A stretch of 64,000 nt of DNA from Antilocapra americana (lineage: Eukaryota > Chordata > Mammalia > Artiodactyla > Antilocapridae). The position numbers and the translations under genes were made by a program. This document shows positions 1 to 12,490 of this stretch, in pieces; position 1 is the first letter of the stretch; every line of letters begins with the position of its first letter. The stretch is from NCBI GenBank assembly GCA_007570785.1, contig ML664159.1, forward strand, positions 6,760,425 to 6,824,424, written 5' to 3'. Under the pieces are notes generated by a model. That model saw nothing but the letters and a program-made list of their open reading frames with translations. It was not told the origin of the DNA and did no database searches.

Positions 1-3000
1 TTAAAGTTTAGTGCCAGGAATAAAACAGAGATTAGAGCAAAGGGTTATTAAACCCTGGGTAGTTAGTGAAAAAAAATTGTGAAATCTTCTCAGACTAGGA
101 TAATGGCTATTGAAATTCCCTTTTTTTTTAATATACATGAGAATCATACCCACCAGTACTATTTAGTTTTAGAATAAAATTGGTGAAACCCACTAAAGAC
201 AGGAAGAGTCTGGTTAGACTGGATATTTTTAGGGCCAGCTCTGTGCACCCTTTGATTCAGCAGGAGGACTGACTGAGAAGCCTTTTCTGAGGGCCTTTTT
301 TTCTTCCTCTCTTTTCCTCTTCCTTTGGCCTGTGACAACTGTGTTCTTTTTCATTTATCTGAGGTCATAATTGAGGCCACTTAAGAACTGGCTTTCTTCC
401 AAAATAGGTATTTACTTGTGACCATTTTCACAGTGCTGTCTTAAAGATAAAAAAATAACCAATGGCTCTAATAGGTATACCTGGGCCGTGTTCTCATGCT
501 GCTCATGGTAGGTTCCGTCATCAGCTCAAACACAGAGAAGGCTGTTAGAAAGGGAGAGGTGCCTGTTATACAAAAGCCAACAGTCTAATAGTTTGTTTTC
601 AGACTGAACAAAAATTTTTTCTCCTGTCGTAAATAGCTGCATCAAAATGTTATATATATATATACTCTGTCCTGTTTTGTGTTAGAATGTTAATAAGTGA
701 GTAGCTGGTGTGAATTGCTCTATGAAACTTGGGCTCAAGAAGACATTACTTGTCTTCATTTTTATCGCTCAAGTGAAATTGAGTTTTGAGCAGTTCTTGT
801 CAGGGTTGGTGAGGAATCTGATGTCAGTTGTTACTGAGGTTCTCCGCCAGTGCTGCTGCCCTCCTCCCCCCACCTGCCCCCCTGGGCACTGTATTGCCCC
901 CGTCTCCCAGGGTTTAAAGGTCCTGGGGGCACAAGGAGAGTCTGGCGCCGAGCTGTCATCATGGTCTCCATGGCTGCTTCTCTTTACTTTGCCAAGGCTG
1001 GAGTAGCGCTCCACTGCCCGGGTCTGTCACTGGGAGGGGCTCTCTGAAGTGCCCACCCATGGTCTTTGTCCCTGCAGACAGGCTATGTGGTGCCAGCCAA
1101 GGGCAGTATGCCCCAGAGCCAGAACACTCATTGTGGTCACTCTACTCAGAGGTCTGCCAGCTCTGAGGGCTTTATGGAAATAAGGGCCAGGCCTTCCAGA
1201 CTGGCCTGAGGGATCCACTGCATCCCCAGCCTGCCTCTCACCCTCCCCAGGCTCCTAGTACCTCCACTCTGGAAGGACTTTGCTTCGCCTTGTCTTTTAC
1301 AATGAGGTTTATGACCCATCTGGCAGCTCTAAATGGATAAAACTCTAGGACCACAAAAGCCTCTTTACTTTCCTATTCATAAGATGGTTTTAGTTTTTAG
1401 GAATGCAGTATCATGGTCTCCCATCCCCCAAGGATGAACTGCATATTTTGTTGAGACAGCTGAAACCCGGCAGTTGCATTTATGCATTTAGTTTTCATAT
1501 CCTGCCACATTAAATCCTCAGTCACTCACATTCCACCCCCCACCAAGTTTTTGCAAGGCTTATCATGCATGCTCTGCAACTTAAGAATTTAGAGTCTTAT
1601 ATGCCTTGCAAGTATGTTATATAATCTTAAAAAGAGACTGGTGTGCCATTCTCCCTCTCTCTCACACACTCACACACAATTTTTAAAGGCCTGAGAATGC
1701 TTGTTTTGGACAATCTCTTTTATAAATCAGAGGTGGTGGTGAGGGAATCTTTGTAATAATCTCAAAATGCTGATATTATAAAGGTACTTTGCTCATTCCC
1801 CAGAATGTCTTCATACACTAGACACTGACTATTCATGATCCAAATGTCTCTGTCATCCACCAGGTTCATCACTTGCATCTTTCTGGTTCCTATTATGTAA
1901 TCGACCCTCCCATCTGTATCTAAAGAACTGGATGGGATCTTACAGTCTTTCATATTCTTAGGACCATACAACTCTAAAAGATACTTAAATGATATAGATT
2001 GAATTTTGATATCGTGTATGTACCTTGAAGTCAATCCCACAGCAGTAAAAACGGAAAGAATTTATGCATTTTTGCTACGTGCAGATAAGCAAACTTAGAT
2101 GATTCTTAAAAAATAAAAGTTATTATACAGTTGGCATATGTGTCAGGCTCTGTGCTAGGCAAAAAGAAGACAGTCATGAATTCTCTCCTCATAAAGCATG
2201 TGATAAAGTGAGGTTGATCATATCCTAGAAGTGAAATTCAGGTAATATAAGGACAGGTTATTTGTGTATTGGGCCTGTTTCACCAGTAAATTGCCAATGA
2301 ATAAACGTCCAAAGGTACTAATTTACCCCTTCTCTGGAGTGAAACTAATGCCTGTCCAATTTGCAGTTGCTATAAAATTAAGTTAGAGATTTTTACTGGC
2401 AAAGTGACTACAGTTTCTGTCTGGTTACATCAAGAATAACCTCAAGGAACAAAGGAAAAAAGTCCAATTCTAAAAGCAATCAATATATTCCCTATTCACT
2501 GATGAGCTTTATTTTAAAATGAAGTCATCTGCCTTTTAAGATCTCACTTTAAATATCATAATAAAGCTTGATCATAAGGAGTTTCGGCATCTTGCCTTGA
2601 AGTCCGTCAGGAAATTGGAATGAGTCAGAACCTAGTTAGACTGATTCCTGCCTTATTTCCACTTTAAGGTTTTTTGTTTTTTTGAATGAATGTTTTATCA
2701 TTCTGAAGAGCTTCATGAGAACCATATGCTTTATTTCCTGATTCTTAAGAAAGGGCTTTAGGAGTTAGTCAAGATGGCTTAGAAAATATGGCCTTATTTT
2801 AGCAAATTGTAGGCCCTTGCATAGTACACGCAGCTGGTTTATTAAGTGGGTTTAACTCATGACAACACGTGAAATAGCTTTCTTCTCTCACCACTGCTCT
2901 CAAACCATGTCACATCAAAGAATATTGGACTGGGTGCTAGAATATTAAATAGAAAAGTAGTTAGCTATACTTCATTTAAAAAAAAAAAGTAGCTAGTCAT

Positions 3001-3412
3001 AAGGAAATACCAGTTTCCCCTCAGTCACCCTCACTTTTAAATGAATATTGAAGCTGAGGTAGAAATTCAGTGTAAGAGAGCTTACCCGTCTTTGCTATGA
3101 CCCCAGAATGATTCTCTGCTGGGCAAAATAGTCTTTTTCCACAAAGCTTCTATGGGGATGGTTGAGCCTTGTGAGCATGATAAAGTCTCAGGACAGTCTT
3201 CTTGGGTTCTGGGACTCCTAACATCTTCAGAAGATGATTTTTTATTCTTCTCAAGGGAAGTGGGTAGAATTATCCATCTCTGTTATGTGATACCCTAAGA
3301 CAAGTTAAACCACAAGCTGTATGCCCCTTTCCCAGAGAATGAGCAAAGAGGGTAAAAATTTTTCTGCAAATGCCTTGTTGAAGGTCTTTCTTCAGAAGTT
3401 ATATTCACTCAT
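1..3412. other. Mostly single-copy intron
   Basis: No gene is recognised. There is a short (TA)n at about 649-664, a C-rich patch at about 860-905, and a CA-rich bit near 1660-1680. Positions 2115-2245 resemble an L2/MIR-type relic (tgtcaggctctgtgctaggc). A 92-codon open frame on the minus strand (1762-2040) has no recognisable domain. Confidence 0.5.
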
Positions 3413-3424
3413 TCTGTTTGTTTT

Positions 3425-3698
3425 TTTAATTTATTTGTTTTTGGCTGCCCTGGGTCTTTGTGTGGGCTTCCTCTAGTTGCAGTGAGCGGGGGCTACTCTG
3501 TTTCGACGTGCAGGCCTCTCGTTGCGGAGCACAGGCTCTGGCGCGTGAGCCTCAGTAGTTGCAGGACTCGGGCTTGGTAGCTGTGGCTCAGGGCTTAGTT
3601 GCTCCATAGCCTGTGGGATCTTCCCAGACCAGGGACTGAACCAGTCTTCCTTGCATTGGCAGGCGTATTCCTATCCACTGTGCCACCAGGGAAGTCCT
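3425..3698 (-). mobile_element. CHR-type artiodactyl SINE
   Basis: The text reads from a 'tttggctgccctgggtct' head through 'gcgggggctactct' to 'ccaccagggaagtcc', the reverse complement of a tRNA-Glu-headed CHR SINE found in cetartiodactyls. It is flanked by imperfect duplications tctgtttgtttt (3413-3424) and tctgtttatttt (from 3699). CpG-rich remnants suggest it was once methylated and has partly decayed. Confidence 0.8.
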
Positions 3699-3709
3699 CT
3701 GTTTATTTT

Positions 3710-4637
3710 AGAAAAGAAATTAGTTAAGGTTTAACCTCTCTCCTAAATGACAAAGGAGGATGTGATTGGATATTGTCATTGAGCCATGATTTCTGCCCTC
3801 CAAAAAAAAAATTATCGTCTTAGGCACAGTCAATTGAGTATTCCCACAGTGCTTAGCTATGAGAAGAACCCAGCCACATCAGCTTGAAGCCTAGAAGTTC
3901 TGGATACATTGAAGAATCCAGTCTTGCAAAGGGTTACAATAGTGTGGGTAATAGTTTGGTATTATTTTTGAGAAGAACATAAAAAACTTTTGGCTGTTCT
4001 CCATCTCTTTATATTCTTAAACTTCTAGAATTAAATGAAGATCCAGCTCAGAGACAAAATCATCTCTAGTTTTGGCAAGCTCTATCCTAGGCACACAGAG
4101 AGAACCAAGTCTAACCAGCCAAAATCTATCCTATCATGAATGGGGCAACTTCTCAGTGTGGAAGTCAGCACCTACCTATATATTGTTCTCAAGAACAGAA
4201 TAGTTTAAGCAGCCATGGGGCTTAAGTGTTAGAAAAATATAGTATCCTAAGTACAGTAGGCTTCCTGGAAAACATTTGCTCTTTCAAGGCTTGGTAGAGG
4301 TACTGGGCATATTAGATTGACTTCTCCACATGGGACCAAGACAGGTCAGTTACATGATAGTTTTGCAAAGTGACAAGCTAAATTCTGACTTATATCTGAT
4401 GATACAAAATAATTCACACTTAGATTTCCTTTCAGATCTGTTATTCTCTGTCAGATATTTATTGACATAAAACCCCACTGAAGTTCATTTTTATCTCGCT
4501 CAGCAAAAATAGAAAAATGACTATACTCTGCTGTTTGTTTTATATTCTGCTTAAGAATAAACTGCTTCTGTACAAACACACTCAACTTGTAAAATTCTGA
4601 AAATCAGCAAGCTACTTCTAATCATGGAAGTCAGCTC
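3710..4637. other. Single-copy intron
   Basis: No gene, repeat family or structured RNA is recognised here. Base composition is AT-rich and ordinary. Confidence 0.4.
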
Positions 4638-5131
4638 TTAGAATTCTAAATGTGGAAACCACACGTTGTTATCAAACAAGAAGCAGTCACGGCCAATTGC
4701 AACAGCCCCTGCTGCTCGGCAAATCTGATTTACCAGTTCACGAAAATCCCTACTTGTAAGTGTCACATTTGCATACATAAAATTGAATTTCTCATTCCAG
4801 TTCATGCTGCCAGTGAGTTTTGGAAGTAGGAATCATTATATTTTTGAGGGGTTTTAATTTCATTTAGTATGTGTATGTTGTAGAGCACATAGATGGAAAT
4901 GCAATATAGTTTTACATAAACTACGCATTTGGTGATCAAAACAGTAATTGAGTTTGGCCTAATTGTTCTAATTTTGTCACTGTCAACAAAAATTTGTGAT
5001 CTTCTACTTTTATAGCAGTTATAAAGTGTTTTAGTGAGTCCTTGTGTTCTCAGGACGCTGGCTGATGGTTTTGCTGTAAACTGGTCTACCATTACTGGGA
5101 GCAGAATACCAAACTCTTCTAATTCATCATC
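4638..5131 (-). pseudogene. Possible frameshifted retrocopy fragment, parent unknown
   Basis: Two minus-strand open frames overlap. The first runs from 5131 to a TGA at 4802-4804 and contains ILLPVMVDQFTAKPSASVLR. The second, in another frame, runs from 4832 to a TAA at 4638-4640 and contains FRELVNQICRAAGAVAIGRD. A single indel in 4805-4832 would link them, and the amino-acid make-up looks protein-like near both ends. I do not recognise the parent protein. Open stretches of this size also occur by chance in AT-rich DNA, so this is only a candidate. Confidence 0.25.
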
Positions 5132-5159
5132 TTAATAAGCCCTCACATCTGTGCCACTA

Positions 5160-5395
5160 ATAATAAGAATAAAGATAACTACCTTAATGTTTTCAGAATT
5201 CAGGTTTAGCCATGCCTATTGTCTCAGGTAGTTTCCTCAGATGAAAGTGGTGCTATTTTAATGAAAGCAGATATTATGAGGGAGTAAATTGAAGTCTAGG
5301 GAGGTTAAATGACTGGTCCAGGGTTGAAGAGTTAGTTAAGTGTAGGGCCAGAGGGGACAGAAACCCCACCTTCTAGTTCTGCTCATCCCTCTCTT
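5160..5395 (-). repeat. MIR-type SINE relic
   Basis: The stretch contains 'gaggttaaatgactgg' followed by a decayed copy of the 'gtcacacagctagtaagtgg' segment that marks MIR in antisense. It is old and diverged, with approximate ends. Confidence 0.5.
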
Positions 5396-5399
5396 ACAA

Positions 5400-7040
5400 G
5401 GCACTAGCATTCTTTATAGGATACTCATGCCGAAGTTGATGGTGGTAGAAAATTAAGCCTACTGGAGCTGTAAGTCAAGCTAACCTCATGGCCATAAACC
5501 TCTGGATTCAGTAATTTAGCAGCTAGGAACCCTGATGTTGGCAGAAGAGGAGGTACAGGTGACGGAAGCAGGATAAAGCGATACAGCCCTTGAGACAAGG
5601 CTCCTTCAGGGACCTACCACGGAGGAGCCAGGAAGTCTGGCTCTGTAACTAGTGTCCCTTTGCCCTAGTTTAGTCTGATTCCTTTTCTCTGCTAATTCAT
5701 ATCACAACTCTGATTCTCTCTATTTCTAGAGAACCTCAGTGGCATCTCACTTTGTGACTTCTGAACCATGATAGGTTGTACCATGCATTTTGATGCTTGA
5801 TTAGAGTTCTAGAATTTGGGAACTGAAGTCTACTGACCATTAGGCCAGGTTCTTTATTCAAAGGTAAGTGGAGTGAGGAAACTTGAGATGAAACAGCTAA
5901 TAAATATAGTAGGCCTGGGACCAGAGCTATTTTGTATCTCTTTCCAGCACATGATTGCTCTCTATAGTTTTATTTCAACAAGCCTGACTCCATACCAAGA
6001 ATTTAAGCTCTTTGAGGACAAGGACTTCTTAGAGCTTCCCAGGATAGCTACATAGTGCTGGAAAATTCCACAGTCATGGAAGTGCATACTGAGTTGCCTT
6101 TAGAGCAAAAGCATTCTGTAGCTGTACTGGCTGTGTGGCTCCCTTCAACCAAGTAGGGGGATATTTGTTTCAGTTTGAGAAGTTTCTTTTCTGTCTTCAT
6201 TATGAATGAAGTTGTGGCAATGGTGGCTGTGGGTAATGGGTTAAAAAATCAGATACTATTGTCACAGGCCTGCATTCTGACCCAAATAGATGGGGACCAT
6301 GACAACATTCTTCTGGGCCTTCCTGACTTGTTTTGAATATTGGTTGGGTAGAGCCTGAATTGATAGAGGAACTTCTTTAAGAAGCAAATCACTTGCACTT
6401 GTTTTATTTCAAGTATATTCCAAGGAGCTTGTTATAGCCCTGTAAATAATCATTGATCCTCCCAGGATGCCTCACAGCAAGTATTTCTGTTTTACAGATG
6501 AATCAAGAAAGCTGAAGTTGTTAGGTTTGCTACCTAAGACAAATGGGTTGATGTCGTCAAATAGATGCTCTGAAGGTCGATGGGCAGGAGGACTTTTTCT
6601 GCATCTTTGCCTTTGCCAGATATGTGTACAAGGAACGTTCCATGCCTGAAAGTAAAGCTAGAAAACCCTAACCTGTGTTGCTTTAATATCCCAACCTCAG
6701 CAAAAGCCCAGAATCAAAGCCAGCTGTGTTATCTCTTCTAACCAGAAGCTGTCCAGAAAGTACAGTTGGAAAAGCAAAATAATTTCCAGTTTTGTCTTTG
6801 AAGTTGTCTGGTGTGATAGCATGGGTATTTAATACCTACTGTGGGTATTTTTAAAATAGGGAGAATTATGAAGTGATAAATAGAGGAACTTTTTGAACAA
6901 CCACATTTTAAGTCCTAAAAAATAACCTACATAAAATTTGTTTTCAACCTTGACTTTGTAGTTGTGTCTGCATTCTGATGCTGATGAATTTTCTTTTTAT
7001 GTTGGAGACTTATACATGCTGGTGGCAAAACTGTTCCACT
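5400..7040. other. Intron with decayed L2 and MIR pieces
   Basis: Positions about 5930-6055 carry 'aagctctttgaggacaaggac', typical of an L2 3' end. Positions about 6440-6545 carry 'ttttacagatgaatcaagaa', typical of antisense MIR. No gene is seen in the remainder. Confidence 0.4.
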
Positions 7041-7044
7041 TTAT

Positions 7045-7428
7045 GTGATTTTTGTAGGCTGCCATAACAAAGTACCACATACAGCGTGACATAAACAGCA
7101 CAAATTTGTTTTCTCACAATTCTAGAGGCTAGAAAGTCAAAATGAAGGTGTTGACAGAATTGGCTTCTTCTGAAGCCTCTCCCCTTGGCTTACAGATGCC
7201 AGGCAGTCTTCACCCTATTTCTTCAAGGGGTCTTTCCTCTGTATGAATCTGTGTCCTAATCTCTTCTTGTAAGAACCTCAGTCATACTGGATTAGTGCCC
7301 ATGTTAATGACCTAATTTTAATTCCATTACCTCTTTAAGGCCTTATTTCTGAATAACTCCACTTTCTGATGTATGGAGAGTTGGGATTTCAACATACAAG
7401 TTAGAGGGGAAATAACTCAGTCTGTGGA
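7045..7428 (-). repeat. MaLR-type solo LTR (MLT1-like)
   Basis: The text 'ggctgccataacaaagtacc', 'tctcacaattctagaggct', 'tcatactggattagtgccc' and 'caacatacaagtt' follows in order the reverse complement of an ERVL-MaLR LTR. The length of about 385 bp fits. No internal retroviral genes are attached. It is highly diverged and therefore ancient; the exact subfamily is not resolved. Confidence 0.6.
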
Positions 7429-7649
7429 AGATATTTTTTGGGGTTTCAGGTATGACTTGCTACTGAAAGAGTTTCAGTTAATTTAGTAACCACAAACAAG
7501 GTAGAATCTAATCAGAAATCGTCTTGATGTTTGCTTCTCACTGTCCAGTTAGGATGTATTCAGTGGAGGAAGTTCTTCCCTTATCCTGGGATGAAAACTT
7601 GGGCAGTCCTATGACTTTCTGACAATTTACAAGTAATATCCTTGATTAT

Positions 7650-7874
7650 TGGGCTTCCCTGGCAGGCTCAGATGGTAAAGAATCTTCCAGCAATGCAGGA
7701 GACAGGGTTCAAACCCTTGGTTGGAAAGATGCCCTGGAGAAGGGACTGGCTACCCATTCCAGTATTCTTGCCTGGGAAGTCCCATGGACAGAGGAGCCTG
7801 GCGGGCTAAAGTCCTTGGATTTGCAAAGAGTCGGGCACGACTGAACAACTAACAGTACTTTCTAGTGTGTACCC
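7650..7874 (+). mobile_element. Bov-tA SINE
   Basis: The tRNA-Glu-like head 'gggcttccctggcaggctca', the B-box-like 'gggttcaaaccc' and the Bov-A body ending 'gcacgactgaacaactaac' are present. It is flanked by the perfect duplication atccttgattat at 7638-7649 and 7875-7886. Confidence 0.9.
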
Positions 7875-7886
7875 ATCCTTGATTAT

Positions 7887-9425
7887 GGGGACTTTAGGTT
7901 GTAAATACAGTCTCAGGTCAGGGGATGAAGTGAGCAGTTTGATGAGGGCGTCAAAACTTCAAACTTGATTCGAAATGAGATCTTCCTGCTTCCATCATGC
8001 AGCTGAGACCTTTGTGATTTGGAACCCTGCCCTAAGTTTCTGATGAAGTGCTCTTGACTGATGGTGACACAAAATGGCTTCATGCTTTCAGTGCCTCCTA
8101 AATGCTGAAAGACTCTCTCTTTCCTGGTCACTTGTGTGAGTTTTTCAGCCTCTCTCCGGACCCTACATTTTACTTAGTTATGCTGTAAGCATTGCTTTCC
8201 CCTTACCTCCTGTTTTCAGTCATCCTTACCATACAGATTGTCTGGAGTCCTTTCGCTCCTGCAAGCCACCCTCCTGGGCAGGACCCATTGTCTTCTCTCT
8301 GCCACCAGCTCTCTTGCCCTGGGGCCCACATTTGTCACAGGAGGTACTTGAGGGGATCCTGTGACACGTGCTGGGGCTCAGGCCAGGCCAGCTTGGTCAC
8401 CTTGTCCTCCCGCCTCTCCTTCAGTTCCTGTGCTCTTAGCTCTCTCAAGAGGGAGCCAGCCATTCATTCCCCCGAACTCCAAATGGGGGGACACATGCTA
8501 GGCTGTCCAAATGATATTTTGGAGCCCCTCTTTCCTGACATGAAGTGAAAGGAGATGTACCCACCACCTGCACCCACCTTCTGTGTTGTGTGTGGAAAGG
8601 CACATGTGAAATAGCGCTGCCCCAGGAACTCTTCCTTGGAAACCCTTAATTGTCGTTCTCTTGACCCTTTCATTTTGCACCTGGGTTAGGTCTATTTAGA
8701 ATCACAAGTGAATTGTTAAATGTTTCTGTTAAAATTTGCCCATGGGCCTGGAACTTCAAGTGGGAATTTCACTTTCATGGTATCTCAGTGGAAACTTCCA
8801 ATTTAATAGACCTTAGGGGGAAAAAAAGTACTCTGAACCATGAAGTGCTGCATAAGTGTAGGGAATTGACTCCCTTTGCTCTGAAGAGGTACAGGGACCG
8901 AATGTGCCAGAAACAAAAAATACAGCGTGGCTGTCCTTGACAAAGCAGACATTTCCAACAGATTTATAGAGGTTGGTTGGGGGGACTTTGTTTTGTGTCT
9001 CATTAATGCATGCTTTATTACTTAGTTAAGGTAGAATTGTTCATAATACATAGCTTTCAATTTGTGCTGCTCTCCTAGCTAAATGTGTAAATGGCAGTAA
9101 TCAAGACAGCAGGGGACAAACTCTTAAAGTAAAAAATAAGAGTCATCCAAGGAGCCAGTATTTCTCTCCCTTTTAGTTTCTGAAGCCTTCTGTCCATACA
9201 AATACACACCATGTCCACACGCTCAGTGGAGGCTTCTGTGGTTGTGGTACTTGGCCAAGATGCCCAGACTGATCAGCCAATCCATAGCTCACTCAGAGAA
9301 GAATGTTCTTCATTCAAGGGTTGGAGAAATTGTCAGAGAAAAGTAGAGATCCGGTGGGAAGCTGCACCTGTCCTTGGAATTCACCTGTCTCTCCTTTGTC
9401 TATTAAGTTTATTTAGCAGTTATTT
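7887..9425. other. Single-copy intron
   Basis: No gene is recognised. A 118-codon open frame at 8192-8548 has no domain, coding-like composition or neighbouring splice sites that I trust. Confidence 0.4.
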
Positions 9426-9535
9426 ACTGAACATCTTGTAGTTTTCCAGGCATTTATACCAGACACTGAGTCTATAGGATAAGTTAAACAGACAGAACTT
9501 ACAATCTAATAGAAACAAACATCAAACACTTACGG
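9425..9535. repeat. L2/MIR-like relic
   Basis: The text 'tatttactgaacatcttgta' through 'aacttacaatctaatag' follows the old L2-type pattern built around 'tactgagcacctactatgtg'. It is strongly diverged. Confidence 0.4.
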
Positions 9536-9697
9536 GCACAATTGCAAATTGGGCCAAGGGGCAAGAAGAAAAGTGATAGGATGAAGAGTGGCTGGGTGGA
9601 GAGCTGGGATCACCTATCTTAGTCTGGGGTTGAGGGAGACACTCTTGGCAGGGGAAGTATCAAGGGTAGGGATCACTGTTTGTCCAAGTATGCAGTT

Positions 9698-9900
9698 CAT
9701 TGGCTTCTCTGGTGGCTCAGATGGTAAAGAATCCACCTGCAATGCAGGAAACCCAGCTTCCATCCCTGGGTTGGGAAGATCCCCTGGAGAAGGAAATTGC
9801 AACCCACTCAAGTATTCTTGCCTGGAAAATTCCGTGGATGGAGGAGACTGGTGGGCTACAGTCCAGGGATTGTGAAGAATCAGACGTGACGACTGAACAG
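9698..9900 (+). mobile_element. Bov-tA SINE
   Basis: It runs from 'ggcttctctggtggctcaga' through 'ggttgggaagatcccctgg' to 'gacgtgacgactgaacagc'. It is nearly full length. No clear target-site duplication is visible. Confidence 0.9.
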
Positions 9901-10562
9901 CAAGTCAGTAATGCTAAATGAAATATTCCATTTGATTAGAATGCAGTGTTTTACAGGAGTACAACTCAAGCCTCTTCCTCCAAAATGTCCTCTTCAGATG
10001 GTGCTTGACTCTTTTCCCAAGTAGAGCTTAGAATTTGTTTAAAACGTCTACTTTGGGAATCATCAGTGTTTACTGGAACAGAAGTTTGTGTATCTTAGTT
10101 TTTCTTAAGTGGTCAATTCTGCCTCTCAGAGCTTCTTGTCATCAGAAACCTAAAGAGTGCTCACAGAGGAGTCATTCTTTTGTTTTCTGCTTTCTTATTC
10201 TCTGTGGTTAATCCCTCTATTTATTCTACTTCATAGCAGGGATCCCAGGGGAATGGAGAGGGTCAGTAAGAGGAATGAGGAAAGCCTCTTTGGCAATGAA
10301 TAGTTTACTACTAATAATGTTTTCTCGAAGACAGATTACCTGATGTTTTCTTCAAGACAGCAAGAAAGTGAATATGGTTACGCATATTGTGAAATAGAAC
10401 AATTTGGCTAGACCAACATGGGATGAATTGAGAAAGAGCCTGTATTTCCACTGCAATCCAAAACCTGCTTAAAGTGTGGACTGGAGAGAATGCTTGACAC
10501 CAGTTGAGACTATCAGTTGTCAGTTTCATTTTGATAAAAACCACTTCCCGTAGCACGGGTGG

Positions 10563-10735
10563 CACGTTAAGAAACACGGGTTCTAGCTCCTGCTTTGCCC
10601 CTCACTAGTGGTTATGCTTGAGTAGTCACTTGGTGCCTTGTACCTCAGTTTCCTTGGCTACAAGAAGAGGGCTGTGTTAAAGCCTGCCTCACTGCCTCTC
10701 AGGAGTGTTAAGGGGATAAGTGAAGAAACCTTAAG
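10563..10735 (+). repeat. MIR relic
   Basis: The order is 'ggttctagctcctgctttgc', then 'agtagtcacttgg', then 'cctcagtttccttggctac', matching the sense MIR core. It is old and diverged. Confidence 0.55.
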
Positions 10736-10979
10736 GTTTTTTTTTTTTAATATAAAAACCTTCACATCTGATGAATCGTCATCATTGCCATTTGCTGGTT
10801 TTGAATTTTATGCTTATGATGGATCTTGGTTTACAAAACTGTTCTCCCCAAGTACATTTATCCTGAGGCAAAGATTCATGACATCTTACCTGTGTATCTG
10901 GTTGGGTAACCATCTTATGATGTGACTGTTCCTACTGCAACATTCCTGAGAGTCATGTGTATTAGAAAGCAGAAAAGAA

Positions 10980-11140
10980 GTGGGTGCGAATTTGAGTCCC
11001 AGCGGTCACTGCTAAATGACCCTAGGGGATTTTACTCTTTCTGTGCTTCAGGTTCCTCTGTGAAATGGCTTTGAGCATTCAGTGATAAAAATGATGAAAG
11101 TACCTAACCCACTGCCAGTTATGATAGGCTTAACAGCCTA
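10980..11140 (+). repeat. MIR relic
   Basis: 'aatttgagtcccagcggtca' followed by 'ctgtgcttcaggttcctctg' and 'aagtacctaacccactgcc' fits a sense MIR. It sits 240 bp after another MIR. Confidence 0.5.
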
Positions 11141-11194
11141 AGTGCTAGTGTTCTTTCCCCTTAAAAAGAAAGCCACCACTGTCGAGCCTGTGTG

Positions 11195-11402
11195 TATGTG
11201 TGTGAATTGCTCAGTCCTGTCCGACTGCTTGCAATCCATGGACTGAAGCCCACCAGGTTCTGCGTCCATGGAATTCTCCAGGCAATAATACTGGAGCGGG
11301 TAGCCATGCCCTTCTCCAGGAGATCTTTCCAACCCAGGGATCGAACCTGGGTCTCCCACATTGCAGGCAGATTCTTTATCATCTGATCCACCGGGGAAGC
11401 CC
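11195..11402 (-). mobile_element. Bov-tA SINE
   Basis: Antisense order: 'ttgctcagtcctgtccgact', 'ccaggcaataatactggagc', 'gggatcgaacctgggtctcc' and 'ccaccggggaagccc'. It is full length, with no clear target-site duplication. Confidence 0.9.
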
Positions 11403-11726
11403 TGCTATGAAACCTAATATTTGCAAAACAGATTATTTTTTCCTATTAAAGCATTCATGAAGGGGTATGACTATCATAAATTCAGTTTCTCTTTTTAAGT
11501 TTACTGTGGCTGAGAAAGTGAGGCACATCTGCATTTGTTTTCTAGTAACATCATATTTTGATTTTTGTTATTTTTTATTAAAGTACAGTTGATTTACAAT
11601 GTCATATTCATTTCTGGTATACATTTATGAAGTGATTCAGTTATACGTCTATACTTATTCTTTAACATTGTGGCTTATTACAGGATATTGAATACAGTTT
11701 CCAGTGCTATGTGTGTGTGTGTTGTT

Positions 11727-11838
11727 GTTATTCAGTTGTCCAGTGGTGTCTCACTCTTTGCGACCACATACGCCAGGCCTCCCTGTCCCTCACCATCTGC
11801 CAAGTTTGCCCAAGTTCATGTCCATTGCATTGGTGATA
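11727..11838 (-). mobile_element. BovB 3'-end fragment
   Basis: 'gttgttattcagttgtccag' followed by 'cactctttgcgaccac' and 'tgtccctcaccatctgcc' is the antisense BovB 3' end. It interrupts the L1 text. Confidence 0.75.
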
Positions 11839-12235
11839 TATATACCATGTATTTGAAGGATAATTGCTTTACCAAATTTTGTTGTTTTCTGTCAAGTGTC
11901 AACATAAATCGGCCATAGGTATATATATGTCCCTCCCTCTTGAACCTCCCTCCCATCTCCCTCTCCACCCCACCCCTCTAGATTGTTATAGAGACCCTGT
12001 TAGAGTTTCCCTGACTCATACAGCAAATTCCCACTGACTATCTATTTTACATATGGTGTATATCACATCTTTATCCATTAAGTTCTGGACATTTAGGTTG
12101 CTTCCATGTGTTGGCTGTTGTAAATAGTGCTATAAACATTGTGGGTATATGTATCCTTTTAAAAAATTGAAGTATAGTTGATTTACAGTATCCTGTAAGT
12201 TCTAGGTATATAGCATAATGATTCAGTCAGAGAAG

Positions 12236-12239
12236 CATA

Positions 12240-12274
<35 letters not shown>

Positions 12275-12290
12275 GTGTGTGTGTGTGTAC
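12236..12290. repeat. (TA)n/(TG)n microsatellite
   Basis: An alternating TA tract passes into TG repeats directly before an antisense SINE. It probably grew from the tail of one of the neighbouring retroelements. Confidence 0.8.
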
Positions 12291-12490
12291 ACATCTGTGC
12301 TCAATCATGCTGACTATTTGCGATTCCATGGACTGTAGCCTTCCAGGCTCTGTCCATGGGATTTCTCAGGCAAGAATAATGGAGCAGGTTGCCATTTCCT
12401 AGTCCAGGGGATCTTCCTGGCTCAGAGTTTCAACATGCATCTCCTACTTTGGCAGGAGGATTCTTAACCATTGTGTCTTCTGGGAAGCCC
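12291..12490 (-). mobile_element. Bov-tA SINE, diverged
   Basis: 'atggactgtagccttccagg', 'caggcaagaataatggagca' and 'tgtgtcttctgggaagccc' give the antisense SINE order. Several substitutions mark it as an older copy. Confidence 0.85.

Noticed and set aside
855..1050. GC-rich patch as a CpG island or promoter
   Set aside because: It is C-rich more than CpG-rich, short, and not linked to a recognisable first exon.
1762..2040. 92-codon minus-strand open frame
   Set aside because: No domain, no family I recognise, and no supporting splice or codon evidence; the size is expected by chance.
7045..7428. Possible endogenous retrovirus provirus
   Set aside because: Only a decayed solo LTR-like sequence is present; no internal genes are found nearby.
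8192..8548. 118-codon plus-strand open frame starting with a hydrophobic run
   Set aside because: The run resembles a signal peptide, but there is no promoter, exon context or recognisable domain; the GC-richer local composition explains the open frame.
9698..9900. tRNA-like heads in this and the other SINEs as functional tRNA genes
   Set aside because: They are tRNA-Glu-derived SINE promoters fused to Bov-A bodies, without a proper tRNA 3' half.
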